From assembly GCA_030647325.1 (NCBI GenBank), contig JAUSJN010000011.1, forward strand, positions 1 to 46,263: 46,263 bases of DNA, read 5' to 3'. Every line of letters begins with the position of its first letter. Within the stretch, counting starts at the first letter, position 1. Under the pieces are notes generated by a model that saw only the letters and a list, made by a program, of their open reading frames with translations, did no database searches and was not told the DNA's origin. Origin of the DNA: Nanobdellota archaeon (lineage in GTDB: Archaea > Nanobdellota > Nanobdellia > Woesearchaeales > GW2011-AR9). Of the stretch, positions 7,534-15,524 are shown piece by piece. The translations under genes and the position numbers were made by a program.

Positions 7534-7676
7534 GCACCGGTGGTCCAACGGCTAAGACTTCGGCCTTCCAAGCCGACTATCTGGGTTCGAATGCCAGCAA
7601 TCTAGGCGAGTTGGGCGGGTTACTAGTAACCCACCGCGACGATTAGAATGTTGGAACGAAAGTCCCAGCCGGTGCA
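7534..7676 (+). tRNA. tRNA-Gly(TCC) with a 71-nt T-loop intron (position 59/60)
   Basis: Acceptor strands GCACCGG (7534-7540) and CCGGTGC (7669-7675) pair perfectly, discriminator A at 7676, no encoded CCA. D arm is at 7543-7558. The anticodon stem is TCGGC/GCCGA (7560-7564, 7572-7576) with loop CTTCCAA, so anticodon TCC (7567-7569). T stem CTGGG (7581-7585) and CCCAG (7664-7668) are separated by an intron. A bulge-helix-bulge forms from TTCG (7586-7589) paired to CGAA (7657-7660), with bulges AAT (7590-7592) and AGT (7661-7663). Cutting after the second base of each bulge removes 7592-7662 and gives the canonical T loop TTCGAAT. The inner side is slightly irregular (four bases face two A), then CCAGC/GTTGG. 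A run of T follows the gene. Confidence 0.88.
7592..7662 (+). other. Archaeal tRNA intron
   Basis: Intron predicted from the bulge-helix-bulge fold. Its core holds a perfect 16-bp palindrome, GGGTTACTAGTAACCC, at 7617-7632 that forms a hairpin, and outer arms TCTA (7601-7604) and TAGA (7643-7646). It contains no reading frame. RtcB, the ligase that seals archaeal tRNA exons, is also encoded in this window at 43401-44885. Confidence 0.8.
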
Positions 7677-7685
7677 TTTTTCCTT

Positions 7686-8432
7686 ATGACTACCAAAAAA
7701 GATATTTTTCAGAAAATTCCTATCTTTGGCATGATTCACCTAGCAGGAAATTCTCCCATAAAAAGAGCCTTAGAAGAGATTTCTTTATTTGAAGAAGAAG
7801 GCCTGGATGGAGTAATCGTTGAGAATTATCATAGTCGCTCTGTTGTAGCAGTTATCGATACTTTAGAAGAGATTAGGAAATTAAATTTAAAGATGCTACT
7901 GGGAGTCAATATCCTGCCTAATGATTTTGAATGGGCTTTCACCTTAGCTCAAGAATACAATGCTGATTTCATCCAGTTGGATCATGTGGCAGGGATATAC
8001 GGAACTGATACGAAATTAAATCTCCCTTTCTACGATGCCTTCAGACATGAATATCCGGAAATTCTGGTGCTGGGCGGAGTCTGGCCGAAATATTATCAAC
8101 CAGTAAAAAATTCCAATCTGAAAACAGATTTACGAGAGGGAATGAAAAGAGCTGATGCCATTGTAGTGACCGGTGCGGGAACAGGACAGGAAACTCAGAT
8201 AGAAAAGATACAGCAGTTTAGAGCAATTTTAGGAGATCATCCTCTCATTGTAGGTGCTGGTCTAACTCCACAAAATGCTTACCAACAATTGAGCATTGCC
8301 GACGGAGCTATTGTAGGAAGTTACTTTAAAAAAGATAATCAGACCAACAATAAGATTGAGAGACAACGAGTCAAGGATTTTATGTCGGTAGTACAAGAAG
8401 TCAGGAAATATCGCGGCGTTCCAGAACAATAG
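7686..8432 (+). CDS. BtpA-family TIM-barrel protein
   Basis: A 248-aa protein resembling the BtpA/SgcQ family (COG0434), predicted TIM barrels related to phosphate-binding (beta-alpha)8 enzymes. Visible landmarks are FGMIHLAGNSPIKRALEEIS at the start, EEGLDGVIVENYHSRS (residues 39-54), LLGVNILPNDFEWAFTLAQE, ADFIQLDHVAGIYGTDTKLN, DAIVVTGAGTGQET near 163 and the phosphate-binding-like IVGAGLTPQNAYQ...DGAIVGSYFKKD near the C-terminus. Cyanobacterial BtpA helps photosystem I assembly; other members are probably sugar or nucleoside enzymes. The gene begins only 10 bp after the tRNA, so it may be read through from the tRNA promoter. Substrate unknown. Confidence 0.85.
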   Translation: MTTKKDIFQKIPIFGMIHLAGNSPIKRALEEISLFEEEGLDGVIVENYHSRSVVAVIDTLEEIRKLNLKMLLGVNILPNDFEWAFTLAQEYNADFIQLDHVAGIYGTDTKLNLPFYDAFRHEYPEILVLGGVWPKYYQPVKNSNLKTDLREGMKRADAIVVTGAGTGQETQIEKIQQFRAILGDHPLIVGAGLTPQNAYQQLSIADGAIVGSYFKKDNQTNNKIERQRVKDFMSVVQEVRKYRGVPEQ

Positions 8433-8433
8433 A

Positions 8434-8763
8434 TCAAAATTCCATCCTGAACTCATTCCCATGTTTCTTGAATCCTAATTTCTCATACAAGTGATGGGCT
8501 TTTTCGTTAGAAAACCTGCTGGTGCAGATTAACTTATAACAGCCGCGTCTCTTGGCTTCTTCAATGATCGCAGCAGTTATTTTTCCGCCATGCCCTTGGC
8601 CGCGAAAGGATTCTTCTACAAAGATGTCTTCCATCAGGCCGAAAGGTTCAGTATGCAAATCATTATGAAGAAGATAGAGAAAACCTCTGCCAATCTGGCG
8701 GCCATTTTCTTCCAGGATGATTTTCACCCCAGAAGCGGAAATCTCTTTTGTCTGCAGTTGCAT
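8434..8763 (-). CDS. GNAT-family N-acetyltransferase
   Basis: A 109-aa minimal GNAT domain. Motif A, the acetyl-CoA pyrophosphate loop, is DIFVEESFRGQGHGGKITAA at about 46-65 with the Q/R-x-x-G-x-G/A pattern, followed by the helix IIEEAKRRGCYKL and motif B, NEKAHHLYEKLGFKKHG. The acceptor cannot be read from the sequence. It converges with the BtpA gene, one base between stops. The protein is shorter than typical GNATs (140-170 aa) but complete at both ends. Confidence 0.85.
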   Translation of the reverse strand: MQLQTKEISASGVKIILEENGRQIGRGFLYLLHNDLHTEPFGLMEDIFVEESFRGQGHGGKITAAIIEEAKRRGCYKLICTSRFSNEKAHHLYEKLGFKKHGNEFRMEF

Positions 8764-8795
8764 GATAAATCAAAGAAAAGAATCATTTAAGAAAC

Positions 8796-9251
8796 TTATG
8801 GTTCACACTCATCATACAAAAGTTCATCCATTGTTTCTGATCCTGCTTTAAATTTCCCAGTAGAGGTATCCAGGTGAAGTTCACCGCAATGATTGTCAGG
8901 CAGCCACTGAATTGTAGTTCGCCGTTTATTAAAATATTTAGTCATGATCCCTTCTACATATGACCTCTCGGAGAGATCAAACTTATCCTGCCTGATGCCA
9001 TTATAGAAAGACATAGAATTGCCGGTAACAAAAACTCGCAGCCTTGATAAATCCCCATAATCTTTGCTCATTTCTTCGATTTTAGGTTCAAGAGAAGTAT
9101 GAGGAAGAGCATGCATCAGGTAGCCGCTTTTCGTGACTGGATCATAGACTGCTACAGCTATGCAAGGCCCTAAACCATCAGTCCATAAACTATCTGGAGA
9201 ATGGGCTTTGGTCATTTCTCCTACCTCAACATATAGTTCTTCAGCTTCCAT
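8796..9251 (-). CDS. CheD-like cysteine hydrolase-fold protein
   Basis: A 151-aa protein with the landmarks of the CheD family, which deamidates glutamines in chemoreceptors. DGLGPCIAVAVYDPVTKSGY has the nucleophile candidate C30, LMHALPHT has H47, VFVTGNSMSF matches the third conserved block, and the C-terminal GELHLDTSTGKF matches the closing CheD strand. No chemotaxis or archaellum gene lies nearby and DPANN archaea usually lack them, so the substrate is probably something else. Family placement is by motif reading only. Confidence 0.68.
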   Translation of the reverse strand: MEAEELYVEVGEMTKAHSPDSLWTDGLGPCIAVAVYDPVTKSGYLMHALPHTSLEPKIEEMSKDYGDLSRLRVFVTGNSMSFYNGIRQDKFDLSERSYVEGIMTKYFNKRRTTIQWLPDNHCGELHLDTSTGKFKAGSETMDELLYDECEP

Positions 9252-9296
9252 TATCTAAAATATTGCTGCTTACTTTAAAAATTGTTATGAAGAAAA

Positions 9297-9824
9297 CTAA
9301 TCTTCAGCCAAATACCCTTTGTACGGATGTTTCTTGGCCTGCATGTCAAAGTATTTTTTCATCTGGGCATGCAAGTTCCAGACGCGGTAGTAAAGCTGGT
9401 CAAAATACACTGTTTCGATAGGGTTCATGTGCGGCAGTTTCATGTACCATTTCCCTAACAACTGGGCAAACCTGCTTCCACCAAATTTTTTCTGCCAGTC
9501 GTACTCAATAGTGCTGTTGATGATTATGTATAACCTTGCTCTCATCAGCGGTTTTTTACGGCTTTCCACCGCTACATCTTTCACTTCCCACATGTGTATA
9601 GTAAAAAGAATATCGTATTTGATGAAGTCAGTCACTTTTTTAGTGAGCTGCCAGGCCATTTCCTGCTCTGCTCCTTCTGCACCGGGAACTTTATGCTTGA
9701 AAGAAGGTTCATGCCACATATAGCCGTTTCTTTTAGCCCATTCGGTCACTTCAGCGTACAAACCATCAAAATCAAACACGCCGTTATAGCGCAAGGTAAT
9801 CTGCGGCAGGTTCACTTTTCCCAT
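9297..9824 (-). CDS. Orphan family A, copy 3 (175 aa)
   Basis: Third member of the family at 4079-5160. It shares LRYNGVFDFDGLYAEVTEWA near the N-terminus, RNGYMWHEPSFKHKVPG, a strand pair (DFIKYDILFTIHMWEVKDV), the RARLYIIINSTIEYDWQKKF core and a tail with an aromatic helix (LYYRVWNLHAQMKKYF). It lies apart from the other two copies and has its own TATA-like TATATA near 9850. No export signal and no known motif; function unknown. Confidence 0.75.
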   Translation of the reverse strand: MGKVNLPQITLRYNGVFDFDGLYAEVTEWAKRNGYMWHEPSFKHKVPGAEGAEQEMAWQLTKKVTDFIKYDILFTIHMWEVKDVAVESRKKPLMRARLYIIINSTIEYDWQKKFGGSRFAQLLGKWYMKLPHMNPIETVYFDQLYYRVWNLHAQMKKYFDMQAKKHPYKGYLAED

Positions 9825-9931
9825 ATAATAAAAGAGTCTTGGAAGGTATATAAAGATTTCTGAGAGTTTATTTTAGAGAAACAAGTCTTTATTTATGGAA
9901 GATTTAGGGATTAGATAGAAACGTAGAATGT

Positions 9932-12900
9932 CTACACAAAATACTTCCCGGTAGATATCTCAAAATACGCGCTAAACTCTTCTTCTTTCACTTTAAAAGT
10001 TCCGCTATGCTTGTACTTCCGCTGCGGTTCAGATATGACAATATCAAAGACATGCGCGCCTATCTTGAGCTGGAGTTCATTCTTCAACGAGGTCAGCGCC
10101 TTTTTCATGCCCGGAGCAGTCTTGAGATATAAAGTCACTTTGTCGGTCTTCTGCATCCCGGCCTGTTTCCGAAGTTCCTGGATATTCCTGGCCACTTCCC
10201 GGGCAAAGCCTTCTGCTTCCAATTCTTCGGTGCGTTCGGTATTCACCAGCACCACTACTTCTTTAAATTCTGACAATTGATAATTGTGCGGCGCTTCCCG
10301 TTCCAGGAAGAGCATCTCTTTAGTGATCTCTACCGCTTGCTTATCAAGAGTGAAAGAATATTTTCCATCTTTCTGCAAGTGCTTGACAATAGACTGCGGA
10401 CTGTCTAAGGCTAACTTGGCGATGATCTGCGGCGATAACTTCCCATAAGTCGGCCCTATCTTAGCATAATCCGGTCTGACTTTATACTGCAATTCTACGT
10501 TCTGTGCTCCAGCAAGCACTTCTTTGGTATTCAGCTGCGAGCATAACACGTCCTGTAATTTTGCGACAACGCCTTTTACCGCAGGATTTTCACTTATCAC
10601 TTGCACTTCCTTCACCGGCCATCTGACTCCCAGCTTGGCCTTCTCCCGGGCATGCAAGCCAGCCTGAATAATACCTTGTGCCAATAGCACCTGTTCTTCC
10701 AATTTTTTGTTTATTTTTTTCGTATTTGCTTTTGGCCAGGAGTAGTGCATGATGCTTTCTTCTTTCAATCCGAATTCATCTTTTAGATTCAGATACATCG
10801 CTTCACAGATGAACGGCGCAACAATACTGAACATCTTTATTGATTCCAGCAAAACTTGCCCGATAGTATAGACACAGGCTTCTTTTTCTTCCTTAGTGCC
10901 GGAAGAGCTTTTTTCACGGACCATCTGGATGTACGTTCTTGACAGTTCCAAAAATAATTCTTCCAAAGGGATGATAACTTCGTCCAGGCGGTATTGATCC
11001 AGCAGTTTTGTGACTTCCTGCATCACCGAATGCAGACGCGAAAAGATATATTTCTCTTCAAGAGCGAAATTATTTTCCACGGCGGAAGCTTTCAGGGAAA
11101 AAGGATTGATCTTTGTCTCTGCAGAAAGATTGAGCAGGAATTTATGGGTGTTCCAGAGTACCAGCAAGTTGCGTATCTTGGCTTTGCATTCATCCCAGGT
11201 GAAGTTGATATCTTCCCCTGCGTTAGTCTGGCACATGTAATAGCGTAAGGTATCTGCACCATGCTTGTCAATCAATTCATAGGGTGAAATGATATTCCCC
11301 AAGGACTTAGACATCTTTACACCATTAACATCGGTGACAAACCCATTCATGTAGACATTTTTGAAAGAAGGTTTGTTGAAGGCTAAAAAAGAAGCGACCA
11401 TCAGTAAGTTAAACCAGCCGCGAACTTGATCCTTGCCTTCCAGAATAAAATCAGGTGGAAAGAGCTGCTCAAACAACTTTTGATCCTGTGGATAATTCAG
11501 GCAATTCCAAGAGACTGTTCCTGCATCGATCCAGACATCCAGCACGTCAGGAATGCGCTTATACACTTTTCCACTTTTTTTGATAGTTATCTTATCAATT
11601 TCAGGAATATGCATATTAGTCACTTTCTGTCCGGAAAGTTTTTCCAACTCCTTGATACTTCCTACCACGATATAATCACCGTCATCGGCCTGCCAGATGG
11701 GGACAGCAGTTCCCCAGTAGCGCTGTTTGGTGATAGAATTGTCGCGTAGATTTTCTAACCATGATTTGAAAGCATGCTGCGCAGTCGCAGGATTCCAGTA
11801 TATTTTTTCATTAGCCGCGATCATCTTATCCTTGAGATCTTCTACTTTGAAGAACCATTGTTTGGTAGTTCGGAAAATGACTGGCTCATGACTTCGCTCG
11901 CCGTGCGGATAATCGTGGCTGTAGGATTCTTTAGCGACTAAACAACCTGCTTCATGTAACGCCTGAATAAATTTCTTATCGTCTGTTTTTGCCCTGTAAC
12001 CCGTAAATGGCCCGAAGTTGTCAAAATATCCTGATTCATTGACGCAGTTAAACGGCATTAAACCATTTCGGTAACCGACTTCATAGTCCTCAGGACCGCA
12101 GCCGGGAGCGCAATGCACTAGACCAGTACCAGCGCTGTCATCAACATATTCCTTGCTAAGGAGAATGGAAAATAATTTTGGATTTTTTTGCAGTTCTGCA
12201 GGGAGAAATTTCTGTGTCTGGAGAGGATGCAGATATTTTTTACCTTCTAAATCGGAGCCTTTGAATTTTCGTACCACTTTATGATCAGTCACCTTGGCCT
12301 TGCCGAGCACTGAACCAAGCAGATTTTCTGCGATGATCCATCTCTCGCCACCAGCAGAAACTTCAACATAAGTGAGATCAGGGTTGACCATGATAGCTAA
12401 GTTAAGAGGAATAGTCCAGGGCGTGGTAGTCCAGACCAGATAAAACTTTTTAGGATCGTCCTTGCTCTGAAATTTCAGATAAATAGAAGTGTCAGTGATC
12501 TTCTTGTATTCTAACTCATGTTTTGCCACCGCGGTCTGGGTCGCGGCATCCCAATGCATGGTCCGCAAGCCTTGATACAATCGCTCCTTCTCATCCGCCT
12601 GCTTGATCAGCCACCATTCTGCTTCCATGAATTCTTTTTTGATCGGCTGATACGGATCAGAAAAATCTAAAGTCGCTCCTAAACGCTGGAAATCCTCATC
12701 CATCTTATGCATCATCTCGATGCAGAATTTTTCACATTCCTGAGTGAATTTTTTGACACCGAATTTTTCAATCTCTTCCTTATTGTGAAGTTCTAATCTG
12801 GCCATGGTCTTCTGTTCGGTAGGAAGCCCATGCATATCGTATCCCATCCTATCCCAGACATTATATCCTTGCGAACGCTTGTAGCGCAAGACCATATCTT

Positions 12901-13093
12901 TCAGGGCCATGTTCCAGGCGTGACCCAGATGGATGTGACCGGAAGTGTACGGCGGACCCTGCAAAAAATAGAATTTCTTTCCTTTCTTGTTGTTTTTACG
13001 CAGGGAATCAATAATCTTGTTTTTCTTCCAGAATTCCAGAACCTGCGGTTCAAGCTGTTGAGGATTATAGTCCGTGAATCTCATCAGAGGCAC
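9932..13093 (-). CDS. ileS: Isoleucyl-tRNA synthetase
   Basis: A 1053-aa class I synthetase that charges tRNA-Ile. The HIGH motif is in PPYTSGHIHLGHAWNM near residue 50 and KMSKS in VNGVKMSKSLGNI near 592. The CP1 editing domain lies between, with the threonine-rich WTTTPWTIPLNLAIMVNPDL block and the GTGLVHCAPGCGPEDYEVG block. The anticodon-binding domain and an archaeal/eukaryotic-type C-terminal extension complete it. The WIDAG...RGWFN region and editing blocks separate it from ValRS and LeuRS. Full length. It stands as a single gene with TTTAAATA about 20 bp upstream. Confidence 0.96.
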   Translation of the reverse strand: MPLMRFTDYNPQQLEPQVLEFWKKNKIIDSLRKNNKKGKKFYFLQGPPYTSGHIHLGHAWNMALKDMVLRYKRSQGYNVWDRMGYDMHGLPTEQKTMARLELHNKEEIEKFGVKKFTQECEKFCIEMMHKMDEDFQRLGATLDFSDPYQPIKKEFMEAEWWLIKQADEKERLYQGLRTMHWDAATQTAVAKHELEYKKITDTSIYLKFQSKDDPKKFYLVWTTTPWTIPLNLAIMVNPDLTYVEVSAGGERWIIAENLLGSVLGKAKVTDHKVVRKFKGSDLEGKKYLHPLQTQKFLPAELQKNPKLFSILLSKEYVDDSAGTGLVHCAPGCGPEDYEVGYRNGLMPFNCVNESGYFDNFGPFTGYRAKTDDKKFIQALHEAGCLVAKESYSHDYPHGERSHEPVIFRTTKQWFFKVEDLKDKMIAANEKIYWNPATAQHAFKSWLENLRDNSITKQRYWGTAVPIWQADDGDYIVVGSIKELEKLSGQKVTNMHIPEIDKITIKKSGKVYKRIPDVLDVWIDAGTVSWNCLNYPQDQKLFEQLFPPDFILEGKDQVRGWFNLLMVASFLAFNKPSFKNVYMNGFVTDVNGVKMSKSLGNIISPYELIDKHGADTLRYYMCQTNAGEDINFTWDECKAKIRNLLVLWNTHKFLLNLSAETKINPFSLKASAVENNFALEEKYIFSRLHSVMQEVTKLLDQYRLDEVIIPLEELFLELSRTYIQMVREKSSSGTKEEKEACVYTIGQVLLESIKMFSIVAPFICEAMYLNLKDEFGLKEESIMHYSWPKANTKKINKKLEEQVLLAQGIIQAGLHAREKAKLGVRWPVKEVQVISENPAVKGVVAKLQDVLCSQLNTKEVLAGAQNVELQYKVRPDYAKIGPTYGKLSPQIIAKLALDSPQSIVKHLQKDGKYSFTLDKQAVEITKEMLFLEREAPHNYQLSEFKEVVVLVNTERTEELEAEGFAREVARNIQELRKQAGMQKTDKVTLYLKTAPGMKKALTSLKNELQLKIGAHVFDIVISEPQRKYKHSGTFKVKEEEFSAYFEISTGKYFV

Positions 13094-13173
13094 GGAGAGA
13101 AGAGATATTTAAAAAATCTCCGATTTTTAACGTGCCTCTCGGCACATTTAAAAAATCTACGCTTTTAATTTGC

Positions 13174-13896
13174 TCAAGGCTTTAGTATAAGCACGTTCCC
13201 GCGCCCTTTCTTGACTTTTTCCACTTTTCCTTTATGTTCCAATTCAGTGACGATGAGACTTACTTTGGCTTCAGAGAGGTACATCATCTCTTTGCGCAGC
13301 TCTTTCTGGTTGATCCGGCCGTCGTGTTTTTTGATGATTTCTAAAGCCTGATCAAGATAGCCAGGCTCTTTGGCTAACTCTTCTTTATGCTGTTCCACCG
13401 TCTTATGGCTTTCCTGCTTGATCCTTTTGCGGAAGGCCCAGAGAGAACCGTACTTTTTGCGGGTGTAGATGATTCTTCCCAAAAGTACAGCAAAAATAAT
13501 CCCCGCAACGATCCACGACCATAGAGGGATGGGAGTCTCTTCAGTCTCCAGAGGAAGTTCCTGCTGGGTCTCCTGCCATAATTCGTCTTCTTCAGCAAAG
13601 TCGGGAAGAAGGAATAAGTCCATGACATACTCCCCTGCCGCAGAAAGGACTTCCACATTTTCAGTGACGGTATATTGGTTGCCTTTGGCGGTGAGGATGT
13701 ATTTGCCGGGAGGAAGGTCAAAGGAATAACTGCCGGTCTTAGCCAGATATTTTTGCTGGGGAACGGTATTGATCTCCACTAAAACATCTTTCGCTAGGTC
13801 TAATTTTTCATCGTAGATGCTTCCTTTGAGCGTTGCCGCAGAAGCTAAGGGAATCATAAGTAAAAGGAGTAAAAGTAGGGCTAATCTTTGCTTCAT
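13174..13896 (-). CDS. Membrane-anchored winged-helix transcription regulator with extracellular Ig-like domain
   Basis: A 240-aa protein. The signal peptide is MKQRLALLLLLLLMIPLASA. Residues 22-90 form a carboxypeptidase-regulatory-like beta sandwich (LKGSIYDEKLDLAKDVLVEI, GSYSFDLPPGKYILTAKGNQ). An acidic linker follows, then a transmembrane helix (IPLWSWIVAGIIFAVLLGRI, near 127-147). The cytosolic winged helix is at about 178-240 (DQALEIIKKHDGRINQKELR, KVSLIVTELEHKGKVEKVKK). This architecture is common in archaea and suggests a surface sensor that acts directly on DNA. The start at 13896 is chosen because a TATA box (TTTATATAA at about 13916-13925) sits 25 bp upstream; ATG 13902 is the alternative. 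Confidence 0.82.
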   Translation of the reverse strand: MKQRLALLLLLLLMIPLASAATLKGSIYDEKLDLAKDVLVEINTVPQQKYLAKTGSYSFDLPPGKYILTAKGNQYTVTENVEVLSAAGEYVMDLFLLPDFAEEDELWQETQQELPLETEETPIPLWSWIVAGIIFAVLLGRIIYTRKKYGSLWAFRKRIKQESHKTVEQHKEELAKEPGYLDQALEIIKKHDGRINQKELRKEMMYLSEAKVSLIVTELEHKGKVEKVKKGRGNVLILKP

Positions 13897-13976
13897 AATC
13901 ATGTATACTCTAGAATTATATAAAAAGATATCGGGAAAATGCGGTTCTAACCACTATAAACCATCCTAAAGCTTGG

Positions 13977-13999
13977 TAAAGTATTTCGTAAAGTATTTC
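13977..13999. repeat. Tandem direct repeat upstream of the secreted coiled-coil gene
   Basis: Two exact 11-bp copies of TAAAGTATTTC (13977-13987 and 13989-13999) separated by one G, just upstream of a TATA-like GTTTAAAAGG near 14010. The one-turn spacing is what a dimeric DNA-binding protein would need, so an operator is plausible. Confidence 0.4.
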
Positions 14000-14066
14000 T
14001 AAAAGCATGTTTAAAAGGAAAACTGATTCAGGATGATTCAACAACATTCAAACGGAGGTCATAACC

Positions 14067-15263
14067 ATGACATCATTAAAACAAAAATTAACCGCAATCC
14101 TGGTGTTAAGCTTGTTTATGTTAAGCGTTATCCCAGCGGGTTTAGCGAAAAATATAGTAGAATTTGAAGTAGATACAGAAGCTGAAGTCGAGTCAGATGC
14201 AGCAGATGCAGAAGTAAAGTCAGGATCAAAGACAGAAGTAGATACTGATGAGAACGATTCTGAAACAAAGAATGACTCAGAAGAAGTAAAAGAGAAAATA
14301 AAGCTTAGGACCAAAGGCGGCTTGAAGACCGCAGCCAGAGTGTCCAAAGAAGTAAAGTTTGATCTTTCCAAAGCCAGGGAAAGATTAGAAGAAGCTAAGG
14401 AACAGTATAAAGAAGCGCGAGAAAATCAGCGTGAATATCGCGAAAAAGTATTAGAATTACATAAGGTAGTGCGACGCTGCAATGATGAGAAGCAGAATTG
14501 TACCGCATTAAAAGTAGAATTACGCGTAGGAGTGAAGAATCACTTGCTCAAATCAGTACAAGTGGTGGAACGCTCTTTAGAAAAGTTGACCAAGACTATA
14601 GAAAAAATGGAAGACCTATCTGAAGAAGAGAAAGAGTTTGCTTTAGCCTTAGTCGCCGATTTAGAAGCAGAGTTAGATGTGCAGAAGGCAAAAATTGACA
14701 ACTTTACCAACGAAACTTCACAGGAAGAGATTCGCGCAGCTATCAAGGATCTGAAGGAATTAAACCAGAAAGTGCATAAGATGCAGCGGAGATTAGTAGG
14801 CTTGTTAGTGAATGCTAAGCTTCACATTTTAATTGAAAAGCAAGCTGAGCTCCATGCTGGCATGCAGGCACGTATTGATGCTGCAGCAGAAACTGGCGCA
14901 GATGTATCTGAACTGGAAGCAATTCTTGCTGAATTTGATGCAAAAGTAGTGGAGTTAGAGCAAGATTACAAAAACGCCCAAGAGAAGTGGATGGAAGCAA
15001 AAGAAGCGGTAGACTTCGACCAGTTCAATCGTGAATTGCGTGAAGCACAGCATGAAGTCAGAGAAGACTTGCAGGACATCAAACAGATCCTGCGGAAATT
15101 CGTAGCTGAATATAAGGATCTAACTGAAAATGCTGAAGAAGCTGAGAATGAAACCGAAGAGGATTCAGAAAACATCAACGAATCTACCCAGGTAGAAACT
15201 AATACCAGTGTTGAAACCAATACTACTGTAGAAGCGAACGCCAGCGCAGAAGCGACTGCATAG
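14067..15263 (+). CDS. Secreted acidic coiled-coil protein with N-glycosylation-rich tail
   Basis: A 398-aa exported protein. The signal peptide is within the first 28 residues (LTAILVLSLFMLSVIPAGLA). A low-complexity acidic stretch covers 29-75 (Asp/Glu/Ser/Thr), then long amphipathic helices run to about 350. The helical domain near residues 132-240 starts with C-x6-C (CNDEKQNC) and contains the segments LSEEEKEFALALVADLEAEL and TSQEEIRAAIKDLKELNQK. The same domain pattern closes the secreted protein at 38143-39414. The last 35 residues repeat N-x-S/T sequons (NTSVETNTTVEANAS). A strong Shine-Dalgarno GGAGGT lies 8-9 bp before the ATG. An 11-bp gap separates it from a lipoprotein gene. Confidence 0.8.
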   Translation: MTSLKQKLTAILVLSLFMLSVIPAGLAKNIVEFEVDTEAEVESDAADAEVKSGSKTEVDTDENDSETKNDSEEVKEKIKLRTKGGLKTAARVSKEVKFDLSKARERLEEAKEQYKEARENQREYREKVLELHKVVRRCNDEKQNCTALKVELRVGVKNHLLKSVQVVERSLEKLTKTIEKMEDLSEEEKEFALALVADLEAELDVQKAKIDNFTNETSQEEIRAAIKDLKELNQKVHKMQRRLVGLLVNAKLHILIEKQAELHAGMQARIDAAAETGADVSELEAILAEFDAKVVELEQDYKNAQEKWMEAKEAVDFDQFNRELREAQHEVREDLQDIKQILRKFVAEYKDLTENAEEAENETEEDSENINESTQVETNTSVETNTTVEANASAEATA

Positions 15264-15274
15264 GGAGGAGCAAG

Positions 15275-15478
15275 ATGAAAATAGCGCGCATTTCATTGTT
15301 GCTGCTCTTGATAGCAGTTGTTGTAGCAGCTGGCTGTAAAGTTGCCCAGCCAGAAACATCACTAGACCCTTCCGAGCAAGTGGTGGACAGCGGATTACAG
15401 GAATTGGATGAGATCGATTCCTTGGCCGAAGAGACCGACTTGGGATTGGAAGAGATGGAGAAGATGGAGTTAGAATAG
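15275..15478 (+). CDS. Small acidic lipoprotein (67 aa)
   Basis: The N-terminus is a lipoprotein signal peptide with lipobox VVAAGC, giving lipid attachment at C21. The mature part is only about 47 residues and very acidic, ending in DSLAEETDLGLEEMEKMELE. A strong Shine-Dalgarno GGGAGGAG precedes the ATG. It is the second gene of a pair with the secreted helical protein and resembles the 65-aa lipoprotein at 37949-38146, which is likewise paired with a secreted protein carrying the same helical domain. It probably tethers a partner at the membrane surface; that is inference. Confidence 0.78.
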   Translation: MKIARISLLLLLIAVVVAAGCKVAQPETSLDPSEQVVDSGLQELDEIDSLAEETDLGLEEMEKMELE

Positions 15479-15516
15479 GTTTTTTATTTTTTATTTCTTT
15501 TTCTTTAATTTTTATG
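15479..15516 (+). terminator. Oligo-T terminator after the lipoprotein gene
   Basis: The stretch directly after the stop is almost pure T, with several runs of five or six, the usual archaeal intrinsic terminator. Confidence 0.6.
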
Positions 15517-15524
15517 ATAATAAC

